Program-made: the position numbers and the translations under genes
Assembly: GCA_007922195.1 (NCBI GenBank)
Contig: ML681991.1
Location: forward strand, 47,476,743 to 47,540,742
Reading direction: 5' to 3'
DNA length: 64,000 nt
Source of the DNA: Podocnemis expansa
Taxonomy: Eukaryota > Chordata > Testudines > Podocnemididae
The notes under the pieces: model-generated
What the model saw: only the letters and a program-made list of their open reading frames with translations
Databases searched by the model: none
What the model was told of the DNA's origin: nothing
Part shown: piece by piece, positions 33,974 through 44,672 of the stretch
How positions within the stretch are numbered: position 1 is the first letter of the stretch
How the letters are laid out: the number at the start of each line of letters is the position of its first letter

Positions 33974-34091
33974 AGTATGACAAGAACCCAAGCACTAAAT
34001 CTGCCTCTCAGGCTTCCAGTGAATTTGGAGAGTAGAAGAGAAAGATATTTCTAATCTAATTCTATTTTCTTGCTTTTTGTTTATTTACAGT

Positions 34092-34259
34092 CAGTGTTCC
34101 CTCAAAGCTGATGATGCAGCTAAGCAAGTTGTTGGATGCACTGGAGGCTCAGGAATGCAGCAGGGAAGGGGCCCAATGGGAGCTGGGGAACCAGCAGGGA
34201 ACTTGCTCAGCTGCCTCCAGAACTTGCTCAGCTGCATCGTGGGCTTAGAGCAAACATTG
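34092..34259. mobile_element. hAT-type MITE forming the right end of the composite
   Basis: Left end CAGTGTTCCCTCAAAGCTG with GATGATGCAGCTAAGCAAG, right end complementary to it (CAGCTGCATCGTGGGCTTAG). There is no duplication of its own: the left flank is TTTACAGT and the right flank TACTCCAG. Confidence 0.7.
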
Positions 34260-34267
34260 TACTCCAG

Positions 34268-34987
34268 GTCCTGACTCAACCGCCTTATGAGCCCATTGAA
34301 TCATGTACCCTCTTAGTCTTATCCTGGAAGGTGGCCTTCCTAGTTGTGATAACCTCAGCTAGGCAAGTCTCAGAGCTCAGGACCCTCTCTTCTGAGCTGC
34401 CATGCACTACTTTCCACCCAAACAAGGTGCAGCTGCGCCCACATCTGGCCTTCTTACTGAAGGTGGTTTCCCCATTCCACCTAAACCAGGACAGCTGCCT
34501 CCCGGTCTTCTTCTCTGACCCCCAAGTAATGCAGAATCAGAGAAAATGGCACACCTTAGATGTCAGAAGGGCATTATGGACTTATATGGAACAAACATGC
34601 CCATTTCGCAGAACATCCCAGCTATTCATGGCAGTCGCAGAACACAAAAGAGGCCAGCCAGTAACAACGCAGTGTATCTCAGCTTGGGTAGTGAACTGTA
34701 TTAAGGACTGCTACAAAAGAGCCAATACCCCCCTTCCCAGGAGGGTCAAGGTGCACTCAACGAGAGTGCAGGTGTCATCCACAGCTTTCCTTGCACAGGT
34801 TCCTATCCAGGAGATCTGTGGAGCAGCTTCCTGGTCATCAGTTCAAACGTTTATGATGCACCATGTGATCGTTCAACAGGCATGTGATGATGCTGCTTTG
34901 GGCAGAGCCATTCTCAAAGCAGGGAACCAAGAACTCCACCCACCATCCTACCTAAGGCTAGTAGTCACCTGTAACAGAATGATGTGA
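34268..34987 (+). pseudogene. DIRS-A tyrosine recombinase, catalytic part
   Basis: Follows the second TACTCCAG. It encodes SWKVAFLVVITSARQVSELR (first catalytic Arg), HLAFLLKVVSPFHLNQD, then HSTRVQVSS (the His-x-x-Arg box) and ASWSSVQTFMMHHVIVQQ up to a TGA at 34985. The position where tyrosine recombinases carry the nucleophilic Tyr appears to be His (HH), as in the fragment at 63.7 kb. The domain is otherwise open over 720 bases. Confidence 0.8.
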
Positions 34988-35290
34988 GCAGCGCTCGAAG
35001 AAGAATGAGGATTTACTTACCAGTAAGAATGATGGCCTGCTCACATACATTCTCCACCCTCCCGCTGTCCCTGCTACTTGGAATTGGTGAAAGAAGGGAC
35101 TGGCGAGGGTCAGGGTCATGGTCATATATATAGCTGCGGGTGCGCGGTACCAAGGGGGTGTCGACTCTGCGTGGACAGGCTAGGGCAACATCTTTCCAGC
35201 TAACTGTGCATTGTGGCATGTAGACACCTGTAACAGAACATATGTGAGCAGCCCATCTTGAAGAAGGAAGCTTACTGGTAAGTAATGCCT
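34988..35290 (+). repeat. DIRS-A 3' terminal repeat region
   Basis: Contains GAGCAGCGCTCGAAGAAGAA, CAGTAAGAATGATGGCC, TATATATAGCTGCGGG and, in partly inverted order, GAGCAGCCCATCTTGAAGAA with TTACTGGTAAGTAATG. The same set ends DIRS-B at 53.25-53.58 kb. Inverted and split terminal repeats are typical of DIRS elements. Confidence 0.7.
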
Positions 35291-35364
35291 TGTTTCTGTA
35301 CTGCCACCTTCTAGCAAGTCATTCCCCATTTTGTAGCTGCATATTGGGTTTTTTCCTTCCTTAG

Positions 35365-35640
35365 TGAAGAATTTTGTGCTTTTCTTTAAGGAATTTCATC
35401 TTGCTGATATCAGACCAATTTTCCAATGTGACAAGGTTATTTTGAACTCTCTGCCTTCCAAAGCGCTGGTAACCTCTCCTAGTGAGGTATCACCTGTTAA
35501 TTTTATAAGCCAATTTTGCATTTCTTTCTCCAAGTCACTAATGAAAATATTGAGTAGTGTATGACTCAGGGCTGCAGGACTTCACTAGATGTGCAATTAT
35601 GTCTCCCAGTTCAAGAGAGAATCATTGATAGTTATGATTT
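35365..35640 (-). mobile_element. old CR1/L3-type LINE fragment, antisense
   Basis: Wording such as CTTGCTGATATCAGACCA, GGTATCACCTGTTAATTTTA and TTTGCATTTCTTTCTCCAAG belongs to an ancient amniote CR1-class repeat. The frame is not open. Confidence 0.4.
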
Positions 35641-35747
35641 TCAGCAACATTAGGGCTTTGAAAGACAAACAGAAAGTGAGGTCTGTTTCCCCTACATCCC
35701 ACCCCCACAGACACACACCCAGACACTCTGCATTTGCATTAATGTAT

Positions 35748-35753
35748 TTTATT
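35748..35753 (-). terminator. poly(A) signal of the 36 kb RNase
   Basis: AATAAA on the minus strand in the context CTGCAATAAAATACATT, 284 bases past the stop codon. Confidence 0.65.
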
Positions 35754-36036
35754 GCAGGGATTAGGAACACAATCCAACTCAACCACTACTATGCCTCAGC
35801 CTGAGACAAGTGATTCCGCACATCACCAAACCAAAGCAGAAAGGGTGGACAATATGATGCAAAGAGCACTGGAAGGCAAGAAAGATTGAGGGTGGGTGCA
35901 GCAGAGGGTGGGGGTGGGGCTATATTGCATAATAGGCACCAAGAGAAGGGCTATAATGGGTCTATATTGTATAACGTGCAACAAGAGAGTCAGGAGAAAA
36001 AGCCTTCAGAAACAGGAGTGGTCCCTCATTGCTCTA

Positions 36037-36483
36037 TTAGGTCTGGCTCTCTGCAAAGTGGATGGGACGCCTTTCCTCATCACAGCTGATGACGATCTTT
36101 CGAAAGTCTTTGTGGGCCCGATACTCGCAGTTGTTGATTGGCTTCCCACCACGGTGGTTGCAGATGGTGAGCTGAAAGGGTCTGCGACTCCGGCGCATGC
36201 CCCTGTAGGCCTCACCTCCCTGGTCAGTGCAGATGGCCTTAATGTCATCCTTGTTCCCGTGGATAAAGGTGTTCGTCTCCTTGCAGACTTTTGGCTTGGT
36301 TGGGTCCCTCTTCAACACAATTCTCATTTGTTTATTGCAGTAGCGATTGTCATGGCCCGTGGGGTTCCTGTCAACATGCTGGAGGAGGAACCGATCATAT
36401 TGCTCTTGGCTGGCAAAGGTTCCCAGGAGCATCAGCACAGCAGCCAATAGGAAAAGCAGCAGGTGTGTCCCTTGGAGAGCCAT
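36037..36483 (-). CDS. angiogenin-like secreted RNase A family protein
   Basis: 148 residues from an ATG at 36483. The acceptor TGTCCCCAG ends 18 bases upstream. The signal peptide is LLLFLLAAVLMLLGTFAS, and the mature chain starts near QEQYDRF. The catalytic triad is complete: His12 in LLQHVDRNP, Lys41 in CKETNTFIH, His119 in RPIHFAES. Six cysteines give three disulfides. HGNKDDIKAIC and NCEYRAHKDFRKIVISC strongly resemble angiogenins, and the C-terminus is short. The angiogenin nuclear-localisation motif RRRGL is not matched (the region reads MRIVLKRDP). The family role is low-activity RNA cleavage, with tRNA and angiogenic or defence functions described in other vertebrates; which applies here is unknown. 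It is the source of, or sister to, the pseudogene at 53.9-54.4 kb. There is a poly(A) signal close downstream and no stop or frameshift. Confidence 0.94.
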   Translation of the reverse strand: MALQGTHLLLFLLAAVLMLLGTFASQEQYDRFLLQHVDRNPTGHDNRYCNKQMRIVLKRDPTKPKVCKETNTFIHGNKDDIKAICTDQGGEAYRGMRRSRRPFQLTICNHRGGKPINNCEYRAHKDFRKIVISCDEERRPIHFAESQT

Positions 36484-36501
36484 GGCTACACACAGACAGT
36501 C

Positions 36502-36516
36502 CTGGGGACACAGTGA
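36502..36516 (-). other. splice acceptor before exon 2 of the 36 kb RNase
   Basis: CACTGTGTCCCCAG on the minus strand; exon 2 starts at 36501. The same acceptor is kept in the 54 kb pseudogene (TTTCCCCAG). Confidence 0.65.
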
Positions 36517-37394
36517 GAAATAAGAACATCAGAGCGGCCGTACAGGGTCAAAACATGGTGCAACCAGCCCAGAATCTTGTCTCCGTACATGGCCCATAAC
36601 AGAGCTTCTGGCAGAGTGGACAAAACAGGGTGATTTGGGAGTGATTCACCTGCGTCCTCCACTCCTGGCTTCTGGCACTTGTAGGCTTATGACATTCAGA
36701 GCCTGGGGTTGAATCTCTGCCCATCTGGGCTAGTAACTAGGGCCGGATGCTTCCTTCCATCAACTTAACTAGCTCTCTCTTGAAGTCAGTTATTGTTTTT
36801 GGTCTTCACAGCATTTCAGGGCAATGATTTTCACAGGGTTAATCATACACTGTGCAAAACACGAAAGTTTCTTTTCCTGAGAATCAGGCAGCACAGTAAT
36901 ACTGAGGAGATTTTATTGAATGTACCAAGAAGAAAGACTGACTGGATTCAGCTTCAGAGTGGTTATGTTACAGTGGTCAAATATATCTGCGTCTTTTTCA
37001 GTTACATAATCCATTTGGAATTCTTTACCTACTTACTTACAAGTACAGGCTTTGTTTCACCTGCAGAGAACAGAGGTGACAATGACCAATACAGAATACA
37101 TTAAAGACCTATGACTACAATTAGGGTGGGGAATGGGGAAAGAGGGGAGTCCTTACAGATAAGCAGGGTGTGTGCTAGAAAGTCTGGGGAATGTATTGTT
37201 CCCATCTAAGTCAAGGTTTCTTAACAGGCAGCTGGCCGCTGCCTTATTGATTGTTTACAGCACCATTGCCCTGAGTGGGTCTGGTGTGAGTTTCATACTC
37301 CAACCTGCTGGTTGAAAAGCTACCTGAAATATAACAGCAGAGACCTGACAGAAACACATATCTAAAAAGACCTAAAAATATTAGAACCTAACAA

Positions 37395-37860
37395 TTGTGT
37401 GAAAAAGTACTTCCTGTTGCTTATATTAAATTTACTACCTATTAATTTCATTAGGGGCCCCTGGTTCTATTGTGTAAAAGGATAAATGAGACCTCTATTC
37501 CCATTTTTCACACCATTCGTGATTTAATAGACTTTTATCATATCATATTGAAGCTCTTCCATATGCTCAATCATTTTTGTTGCCTCTCTCAAACATTTCC
37601 AGAGCCAGCATGTCCTTTCTGAAACGGGATTACCAGAACTGCACACAGTTTTCAAAGTATGGGTGCACCCTGGATTAATATAGTAGCACTAGCATATCTT
37701 CTGTTTTATTACCTATCCCTCTTCTAATAGTTCCTAACATTTGATCTGATTTTTTGCCTGTTGCCGCAAGTTGAGTGGATGGTTTCAGAGAAACATCTAG
37801 AGAAACAATTTCTTGGGTGAATTTCATTTACATTACATCGATTACATTTATCAGTGTGTA
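37395..37860 (-). mobile_element. CR1-type LINE fragment, antisense
   Basis: GAAAAAGTACTTCCTGTTGC, CCTATTAATTTCATTAGGG, CACACCATTCGTGATTTAAT and ACATTTGATCTGATTTTTTG are recognisable antisense CR1 coding wording. A partial copy at 54740-54900 supports the duplication of the RNase unit. Confidence 0.6.
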
Positions 37861-40860
37861 TTTTCTGACAGCTTGAATGCCCCTTAGGCCTTGTACCTGA
37901 CTCGCTACTTCCTATTTCCACATTGGTGTCATCAGCCATTTTGAAAAATATTTTTAAGAATATTTTTGGGGGGTATATGTGGCATCCTCGGATTTGGACA
38001 TGAGACGCTGAGGGAGAAATAGAAAAATTAAAGAAAAGAGGAAAATATTAAAAAGAGAAGAAACAAAGTTAATCTGGAAGAATTCAGCAAGTGAAGCTGT
38101 GTCAGAGCACAATCCTTAGTTTGAAAGACAGAAAGAATACAGGAAATAATAAAAGTTAAACTGAAAAGTTTTATTCTTTAAATAATTCTCTGTTTGAAAG
38201 AAAAAAATTAAAATAGAAAAAGAAACAAGAAAAATTTATAAAATGGAAATAGAGAAAAAATTTAAAAGAAAAAAATAAGGTGTGATGCTGTCAGGATTTA
38301 AGGAATCATTTATGTTACTTTTTCATATTAATATTTCATAATTGCAATAATCCACAGGAGCTATGTCATGTTTTTGTAACAGATAGGAAGGTTGTAACTT
38401 ACTAGGAATGTTTATATTGTTTATGTGTAATTGTCACATCTGTAGTGGAAGTTAGCAATATATTTGTTATATCTGTGTTTCAACTTATTTGGTTCTGAGA
38501 AACTCCGGGGGCTGGATGTCAACAGTCATTGTCTCCTTAATGGCCCATTAAAGGGAATCATGAGCACAATGGGTGGAGGAGCTTACTCGACAGTCACCTG
38601 GACTGAACATGTGACTCAACTCCATTTTGATTTACAGAAACTCCACACAGCATGGGGAAGCCCTGAGGTAATAAAAGGCAGCAGCACCAACTCATTTTTT
38701 CTTCAGTCTGTGGTGGGGTTATGAGATACCAAAGCATGGAAAGGAGGGCAGGGAAGTACAAAAAGGAGAGATTGGAGGCCACATACTCGTCCGGGCCCCC
38801 TTCACCCACGCCAACTACTGCTTCTCCAAATGCCTGTCCTCAAGGCCGAAACCCTTCTGGCTTAGGCCTCTTTCTGGTGGGGCAGGGTCGGGAATGGCCC
38901 CGCTGTGGGGAATCACAGCCACACTGGGGTTGGGGGTTACATATGCCACTGGCCCTGGCAAGAAAGACAGGGACATGTGCTGTTGGGGCTGGTAGGGGCG
39001 GGTGCTCTCCAGGTGCTGGGAAAGGAGAAGAGCGGTGGCTGGGCTCACTCCCGCCAGACAAAGCCCCCGCTGAGCTGGCAGGGGAACGTGCTGGGTGCAG
39101 CGTGTGCTTCTATTTTTAGAGTGCCTAGCCAGAATGCTTCCTCCAGCGTTCACGGCGTCCAGCAAAAAGCTGAACAAAATCAAATATTTTACAAATGCCT
39201 GCTGGATGGAGGACATCAGGGCAAAAAGGAGGACATGTTCTCCTTTTGCCGGACGTCTGGTAACCCTAGTCTGGGGTTTACAGCCAGCACCCATCTCTGA
39301 AACTGTGTATTTCTCACTGGACAAAGGACCAAGGCCTACCCAGACATTGGGTGTCTCCCAGAGGACTTGACTGAGCCTGCATATTCCTAATTCTTCCAAG
39401 GATTTGCTTTATCATAGAATCAGGAAAGGACAGTGAGAGGTCATTGAGTCCAGTACCCTGCACTCATGGCAGCACCAAGTACATGCTTAAACCATCCCTG
39501 CCAGCTGTTTGCTTACCTGAACTTTTAATCATTTCTACATATGTGATTCACTTTGACACTTTAATATCTTTCATATTTTGTTTATTTTCTTTTTAAATTA
39601 AACCTTTTGGTTTAGTTACTAAAGGATTAGTTGGCAATGTGAAATTCTGGTTAAGATCCAAGCCTATATTGGTCAGTGTAATGTAGCAGGCCCTTTGGGG
39701 TCAGGAGAACCTATTTTTGTTTAGGTGACCCAGTGACTAGCTGGAGACCAGAGGAGCTCATATGCAAGGCTGTTTCTATTTTTTTATGCTTCATGCTAAC
39801 CGGTGTAGGGAATCAGAAGCATGATGTGAGGCTGATTGGGAGTCTGGTTTAAGTATCACTCATCAGTGTTTAGAGAGTTTGGCCCTCAGTTTTGCTGCTT
39901 GCCCTGATCTTTGCATATTCAGGAGGTTATCCCAGGAGGCTTGGGTCACATAAAGGTTAGTTTAAAATACAGAAATTAATGTTGAAATTAAAGATTTCTC
40001 TGCTGATTGAGAAAAAGTTTTTAAAGCTGGAGGTTAGAGAAAGAAACAAAAGGGGAAAAATAAAAAGGGGGTATTTTGAAATTCAAGATTTTTTTTTTGT
40101 GAGCATAGGATAAAGTGAAAGAAAGGTATTGAAAAAGGTTTTATTAAAAACTTTATTTCAAATAAAGGCAAATGACAGAACATGTTTTAAAGGCTTCTGA
40201 AAGAAAGAGGCCATGAAGGGTAAAGCAAAAGATTTATGAAATGATTTTAAACTAAAGAGATTGAATGACAGAGTGATTTTTTTTTCCTTGACATGTTCCA
40301 AAGAGGTAGCTATGTCAGTCTAGACCCGCAGTTGGCAGCCATGTCTCCCAAGCTGCAAGCAGCTCTTTGGTTGCACTCTTGCAGCTCCGTGGCATCTCAC
40401 TCCCAGTGAGCACATTCCCACATGTGTTGCCTTAGCCACCTTGGAGAAGCGTATCTAGAAATGCAGCCTGGGTCTTTAAATCTCTCTGTCCTGCAGCACT
40501 GTAGAAGGGGAGGATAAGAGGGAAATTTAAATCCCACCTCTGGCCTATGGGTAGCATCTTTGGGGTTGGGGTCCTCTTCCGGAGCTCAGGACAAAATAGG
40601 TTATATTATTACCTGGGGGTGGGGTGGGGTGGGGAGCTAGGTGAGGGGCTGTGGGGAGCCAGGAGAAGGGATATGAGAGAAGGGGCTGGTAGCAGTGGGG
40701 AAAAGTGACAGGAAAGTGGTTGGGCTGGCAGTAGCTGAGGTTCCCCCTCCCCCAGGATGGAGCAAAGAAGCAGCTGTGCTCCAGAGGCAGAAAGCTGGAG
40801 GGAGAGGGGCTGGAAAGGATGCAGACCCAGTGACAGAGAGCAGAGGAAGTGGACCTGACC
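37861..40860. other. no gene seen
   Basis: AT-rich at 38030-38290, with an antisense CR1 tail fragment at about 39410-39480 (ATCATAGAATCAGGAAAGGA). Frames at 38721-39399 overlap on both strands and have no domain signature. Confidence 0.45.
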
Positions 40861-42110
40861 CACCAGGGAGCCAGATCTAGGGGAAGGAGGTATGAGCCAA
40901 GGTGGGCCCTGCGGCAGGGAGCTGAAGCCAGAGCCAGAGGGGCGGTGGCAAGGGAGCAGACAGGCCCCTTTTTGCCTGGCCCAGCAGCAGGGAGCAGGTG
41001 AGGTGAACCTGATTTAACTTTAAGCAGCAGCAAGGAATTGTAGCTGGGTGGAGGGGCTGTAAGGTGAAGTGGGACTGATCCGGCCTGGCAGGGGAAAGCC
41101 AGAGCTGGGGGGTGAGAGTTGAGGCAAGGGAGGCTGAATCCATCCTGGCAGGGCAGAGCGAGAGCCAGGGGGTGAGCAGGGCTGATCTGGCCCAGCAGTG
41201 GGGTGCCAAAGCTGGGGAGTGAGTGAAGCAAGGTGGGCCTGATTCAGCCAGGCAATAGGGAGCTAGAGCCAGGGGGAGCGGGTCTAAGCCGAGGCAGGTC
41301 TGATCTGACCCAGCAGCTGGGAGCAGGGTGAGGTGCTTCTGATCTGGCCTGGCCTGGCAGCCAGATGCTGGAGCTGGTGGGAGAGGGTGAGGGGTGAGGT
41401 GGGCCTGATCCAGCCCAGCAATGGGAAGCCAGAACCGGGGAAAGGGAGCTTAAGGTGAGGTGGACCCAGTCCAGCTCAGTGATGCAGAGCTGGAGCCAGG
41501 ACGGTGAGATGAGCCCAGCCTGGCCTGGTCCAGCAGTGGAGAGTAGGGTGAGGAAGGCCATATCTGGCCCAACGGTGGAGAGCTGGAGAAATACGGGTGG
41601 GTGCATGGGGAACATAAGGTGGGCCTGATCCACTCCAGCAGCATGAAGCTGGAACCAGGGAGTGGTGAAACATGCCTGATCTGCTCTGGCCCAGCAGCAG
41701 AGAGCCTGTGCTGGGGGGAAGGGAGAGGGTGAGGTGGGCCCCATCAGCATGATGGCAGGGAGTCGGAGGTGGGTCCACTGGCAGCTGAGAGCTGGAGCCA
41801 GTGGGGTGTGAGGGGAGGCAGGCCAATTTGGCCTGGTGGCAAGAAGCCAGATGGGGGGAGGTAGTGGTGAGGCAAGGGGGGCCTTATGTGGCCTGGCACT
41901 GGGGAGCCAGAGGGGGCCCTATCCAGTCTGGCTCAGCAGCGGGGAATGGGATGAGGGTGGCCCAGTCTTATCTAGCTGGGGTGGGCAGCAGGGAGTGTGT
42001 GGGAAAGGGATGAGGTGGGGTGGGGGGGCGTGTGAGGTGAGTCTGATCCTGTTCAGTCTGGCGACAGGGAGCCGGAGCCAGCGGGGGGGCAAGGGAAAGG
42101 GTGGTTGGGG
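40861..42110 (+). repeat. G-rich minisatellite, unit about 70-80 bp
   Basis: About 16 diverged units containing GTGAGGTGGGCCTGATC, CAGCCCAGCAGTGGGGAGC and CAGAGCCAGGGGG. The plus strand is markedly G over C. Long open frames on either strand come from the absence of AT-rich stops and are not genes. Confidence 0.85.
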
Positions 42111-43074
42111 GGGCAGGTGCTTGAGGGGGTAGTAGCTGGGGTTGGGGGAAGGTGTTTGGGGGAGCATATTTGTGATGTGTGTGGGTGTCCATCAATTTAA
42201 GAGGGCTCTGGGGCCTGGGAAGGGTTCTGGGTTCCGGGCAGGAGCTGGGGTGTGGGAGGGGGGCCCACCAAATTACACTTTAACCCCATGGTGTTCATGC
42301 TAGTGTATCTTTCTGTTCAATGGCATTTTGCTTAAGCAATAAGTGGCAGCCTGTCTCTCCTTCTATGTTCAACACACTCAAAGGGCATGTTCAGGTGGGA
42401 ACTGTGAATGACATAAAACCAATTCCATAGCCTGGGCTATGGAAATTCAAAGAAGGGTCCGTATTTAAGCTCCCTATCTAGTCCTGGAGATACTACTCAG
42501 CCATTCATAGTTCCTTACTTGTGAGTCCAGTCATTCAAACAGTTGCTATTGGACGGGTATCCTTATTACTTCATATTGACATCCATGAGAATACTCACAG
42601 CAATAAATGTTGAAAACCCCAATCCTGCAAAGACACACGTACTTAACTTCATACACGTAAGTTCACTTATGTTAAATTTAAGGGCATGTACATAGTTTTG
42701 CAGGATCAGGACCTAATCTAGTAATAATAATTTGCAGGATTGGGTCCTATGAATAGTATTTATGCAAGGAACTTTATCTAACTACCATAATGTTGACAAA
42801 TTAACTATTTTTTCTTCCTCATTTTCATTTTATTCCTTTATTTGCTTGAGCTTCTGTTTTATTTAGTCCTTCTATAATGTGTACCTCCTGTCATTAAAAT
42901 TATGTATGTATATACAATACCCTGTCAGCTCATTTTGAGAACCAGCACTGTTATTGCACCTCCCAAGCCTGCAGCAAGCTCATTTGTATTGTTGATGCAT
43001 TCCCCAGCCAAGTATGTTGCCCACTGGACTAAGGAAGGAAAATCTTCTTCCCTCTCTCCACAGTAGCTTAAGTC
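42111..43074. other. no gene seen
   Basis: G-rich tail of the minisatellite to about 42265, then AT-rich unique-looking sequence. Confidence 0.4.
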
Positions 43075-43261
43075 AGAGGTTTTCAAACTTACGGTCAGGA
43101 CCCAGAACTGGGTTGCAGACCCCTAGGTACTTGGTCACAGGGCCCTTGGCTGCTGCCACCAAAAGAGTGGAATGCATTGCTTAAAGATTCAATTGTTGGG
43201 TCATGAACATAAATTATGTTTTACAACTGGGTCCTGACGAAAAAAAGTTTGAAAACCACTG
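43075..43261. mobile_element. hAT-type MITE (CAGAGGTTTTCAAACTTA)
   Basis: Inverted ends CAGAGGTTTTCAAACTTACG and AAGTTTGAAAACCACTG. Flanks GCTTAAGT and GCTTAGAA suggest a decayed 8-bp duplication. Confidence 0.75.
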
Positions 43262-43379
43262 GCTTAGAATGCTGCCCCTACACTTATTCTAGTGCTTCCT
43301 CTTGCCAAGTGTGTATATTTTCCCCTACATTACGTCTGTTTTTTAATCTGCTCATCAGGAGTGTTGCTGCACTGGGGCC

Positions 43380-43850
43380 AGCAGGGCATGGGTCCTGCAT
43401 CTTCTGCCTGCTATGCTTGGCTGGCAGTGCAACAGAAGGGGACGGATCCAGCTATTGCCACTGCCCACAAGCAGCAGAAGCCTCAGAGCTGGCTCCTGCT
43501 GCTTGCAGTCAGTGGCAGGAACCGGGTCTGACTCCGAGCCTCTTTGACGAGGCTCAAAGATGGATCTGGCTCCTGCCACTGCTCGCAAGTGTCAGGAGGC
43601 TTGAAGCCGGCTCCTGCCGCTTGCAGGAAGTGGCAGGAACTGGCTTGGACTCCAGGCTGCTTGTAGGAGGCTTGAAGTCGCAGCAAGTTACTGCTGCTAC
43701 CTGCAAGTGGCAGGAGCAGGCTTTGAGCCTCCTGCCACTTGCGGTCAGTGGCAGGAGCTGGCTCCAGCTTCAAGCCTCCTGCAAATGGCAACGGCTGGGG
43801 CTGCATTGGGCTTCAGAGCCAGATTGGGGCTGCGGAGGGTGGGGGAAGAC
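43380..43850. repeat. imperfect tandem repeat with CTGCCACTTGC units
   Basis: Recurring GCTCCTGCCGCTTGCAG, GTGGCAGGAACTGG and AGGAGGCTTGAAG modules in both orientations. The open frame of about 210 codons through it is compositional. Confidence 0.6.
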
Positions 43851-44439
43851 CTGATCCCAGGCCCCAGCCCCAGCCCCAACTCTTAGCTAGCAACACTCCT
43901 GCTTTTCACAACTGGCCTGGAAAGTTAATGCTTCTCTAGTCTGAGGATGACACAGGTGACAAATTACAAAGCCTAAGAGCTGTTTTTCAGAGCTGAGCTC
44001 TGCACCAGGCTAGTTAATCAGAGCCCAGCCAGCATTATACTGTGGTTGATTGCTTCACCACCTGTCAGCTCTATGTTGCTGGCCCTGCCCTGCTTATTAA
44101 AGGAGTCACAGAGCTGGTGCCTTTCTCGTCCCCCTGCCATGAGTATTTCCTGCTCCTGGCAGTGTACAGGTTGGAGGGGAAACTGTGTTAAATTGGGTTT
44201 GGACATTCCCTGCCCAACCCAGTGGGTTTTGCAAGACTCATGGGTCTAGCCTGAAAAGGAGCTAAGGGAGCAGAAAGTCCCTAATGTGACAGTAACAGCT
44301 CTTCTTTCAACAGAGCAGCTCAGGACAGGATCCAAACATCCTTGCAGCCCCTGCTCATCCTAAGCCACCTCTCTCTCTGGTCCTGCAAGCAACCCATGAC
44401 TGACAGGTGTGTTCAGAGGAGAGAGTGGTTCATTGTCTG

Positions 44440-44672
44440 AGATCTTTCTCCCCCGTCCCCCAGCCTTCCCCCTTACCTGGCTGCTGGAGCTGCTCCCTGG
44501 TCACAGGCTGCTCCTGCCCTGAGCCTGCTCAGAGAAGATTTTTAAACTCCCCCAGCCTGAAGCACCTCCCTTCTGGCTAGAAGACTGTGTCTTCCGGGCT
44601 GGCTAGGGCCACGGCTGCTGGCTGGGTGCAGCTGGCAGTGACGTGTGTGTGGGTGAAGTGCAGCTTACAGGG
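44440..44672 (-). mobile_element. hAT-type element end, same family as 31.57 kb
   Basis: On the minus strand it starts TTCCCTGTAAGCTGC and contains GGAAGACACAGTCTTC and GGGAGCAGCTCCAGCAGCC. This matches the first 250 bases of the composite at 31568. A related block is visible at about 58970-59120. The other end is not identified. Confidence 0.65.

Larger units (their letters stand above)
31568..34259. mobile_element. 2.7 kb hAT-type composite inserted in the DIRS-A recombinase
   Basis: Flanked by a perfect 8-bp duplication TACTCCAG (31560-31567 and 34260-34267). The left end CAATGTTCCTTGTAAGCTG and the right end GGGCTTAGAGCAAACATTG are imperfect inverted repeats. The first 250 bases match, in reverse, the end at 44.45-44.67 kb (GGAAGACACAGTCTTC, GGGAGCAGCTCCAGCAGCC). 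The interior holds microsatellite, Penelope and Harbinger fragments, and the last 170 bases form a complete MITE of another subfamily. No transposase frame is seen. Confidence 0.82.

Noticed and set aside
40545..42195. Several overlapping minus-strand frames, up to 228 codons, rich in Pro, Ser and Leu
   Set aside because: They are antisense to the G-rich minisatellite. No domain or signal peptide with a plausible gene structure.
43216..43854. A 212-codon plus-strand frame
   Set aside because: It starts inside a hAT MITE and runs through an imperfect tandem repeat. Repetitive Trp/Gln/Ser composition, no family motif.
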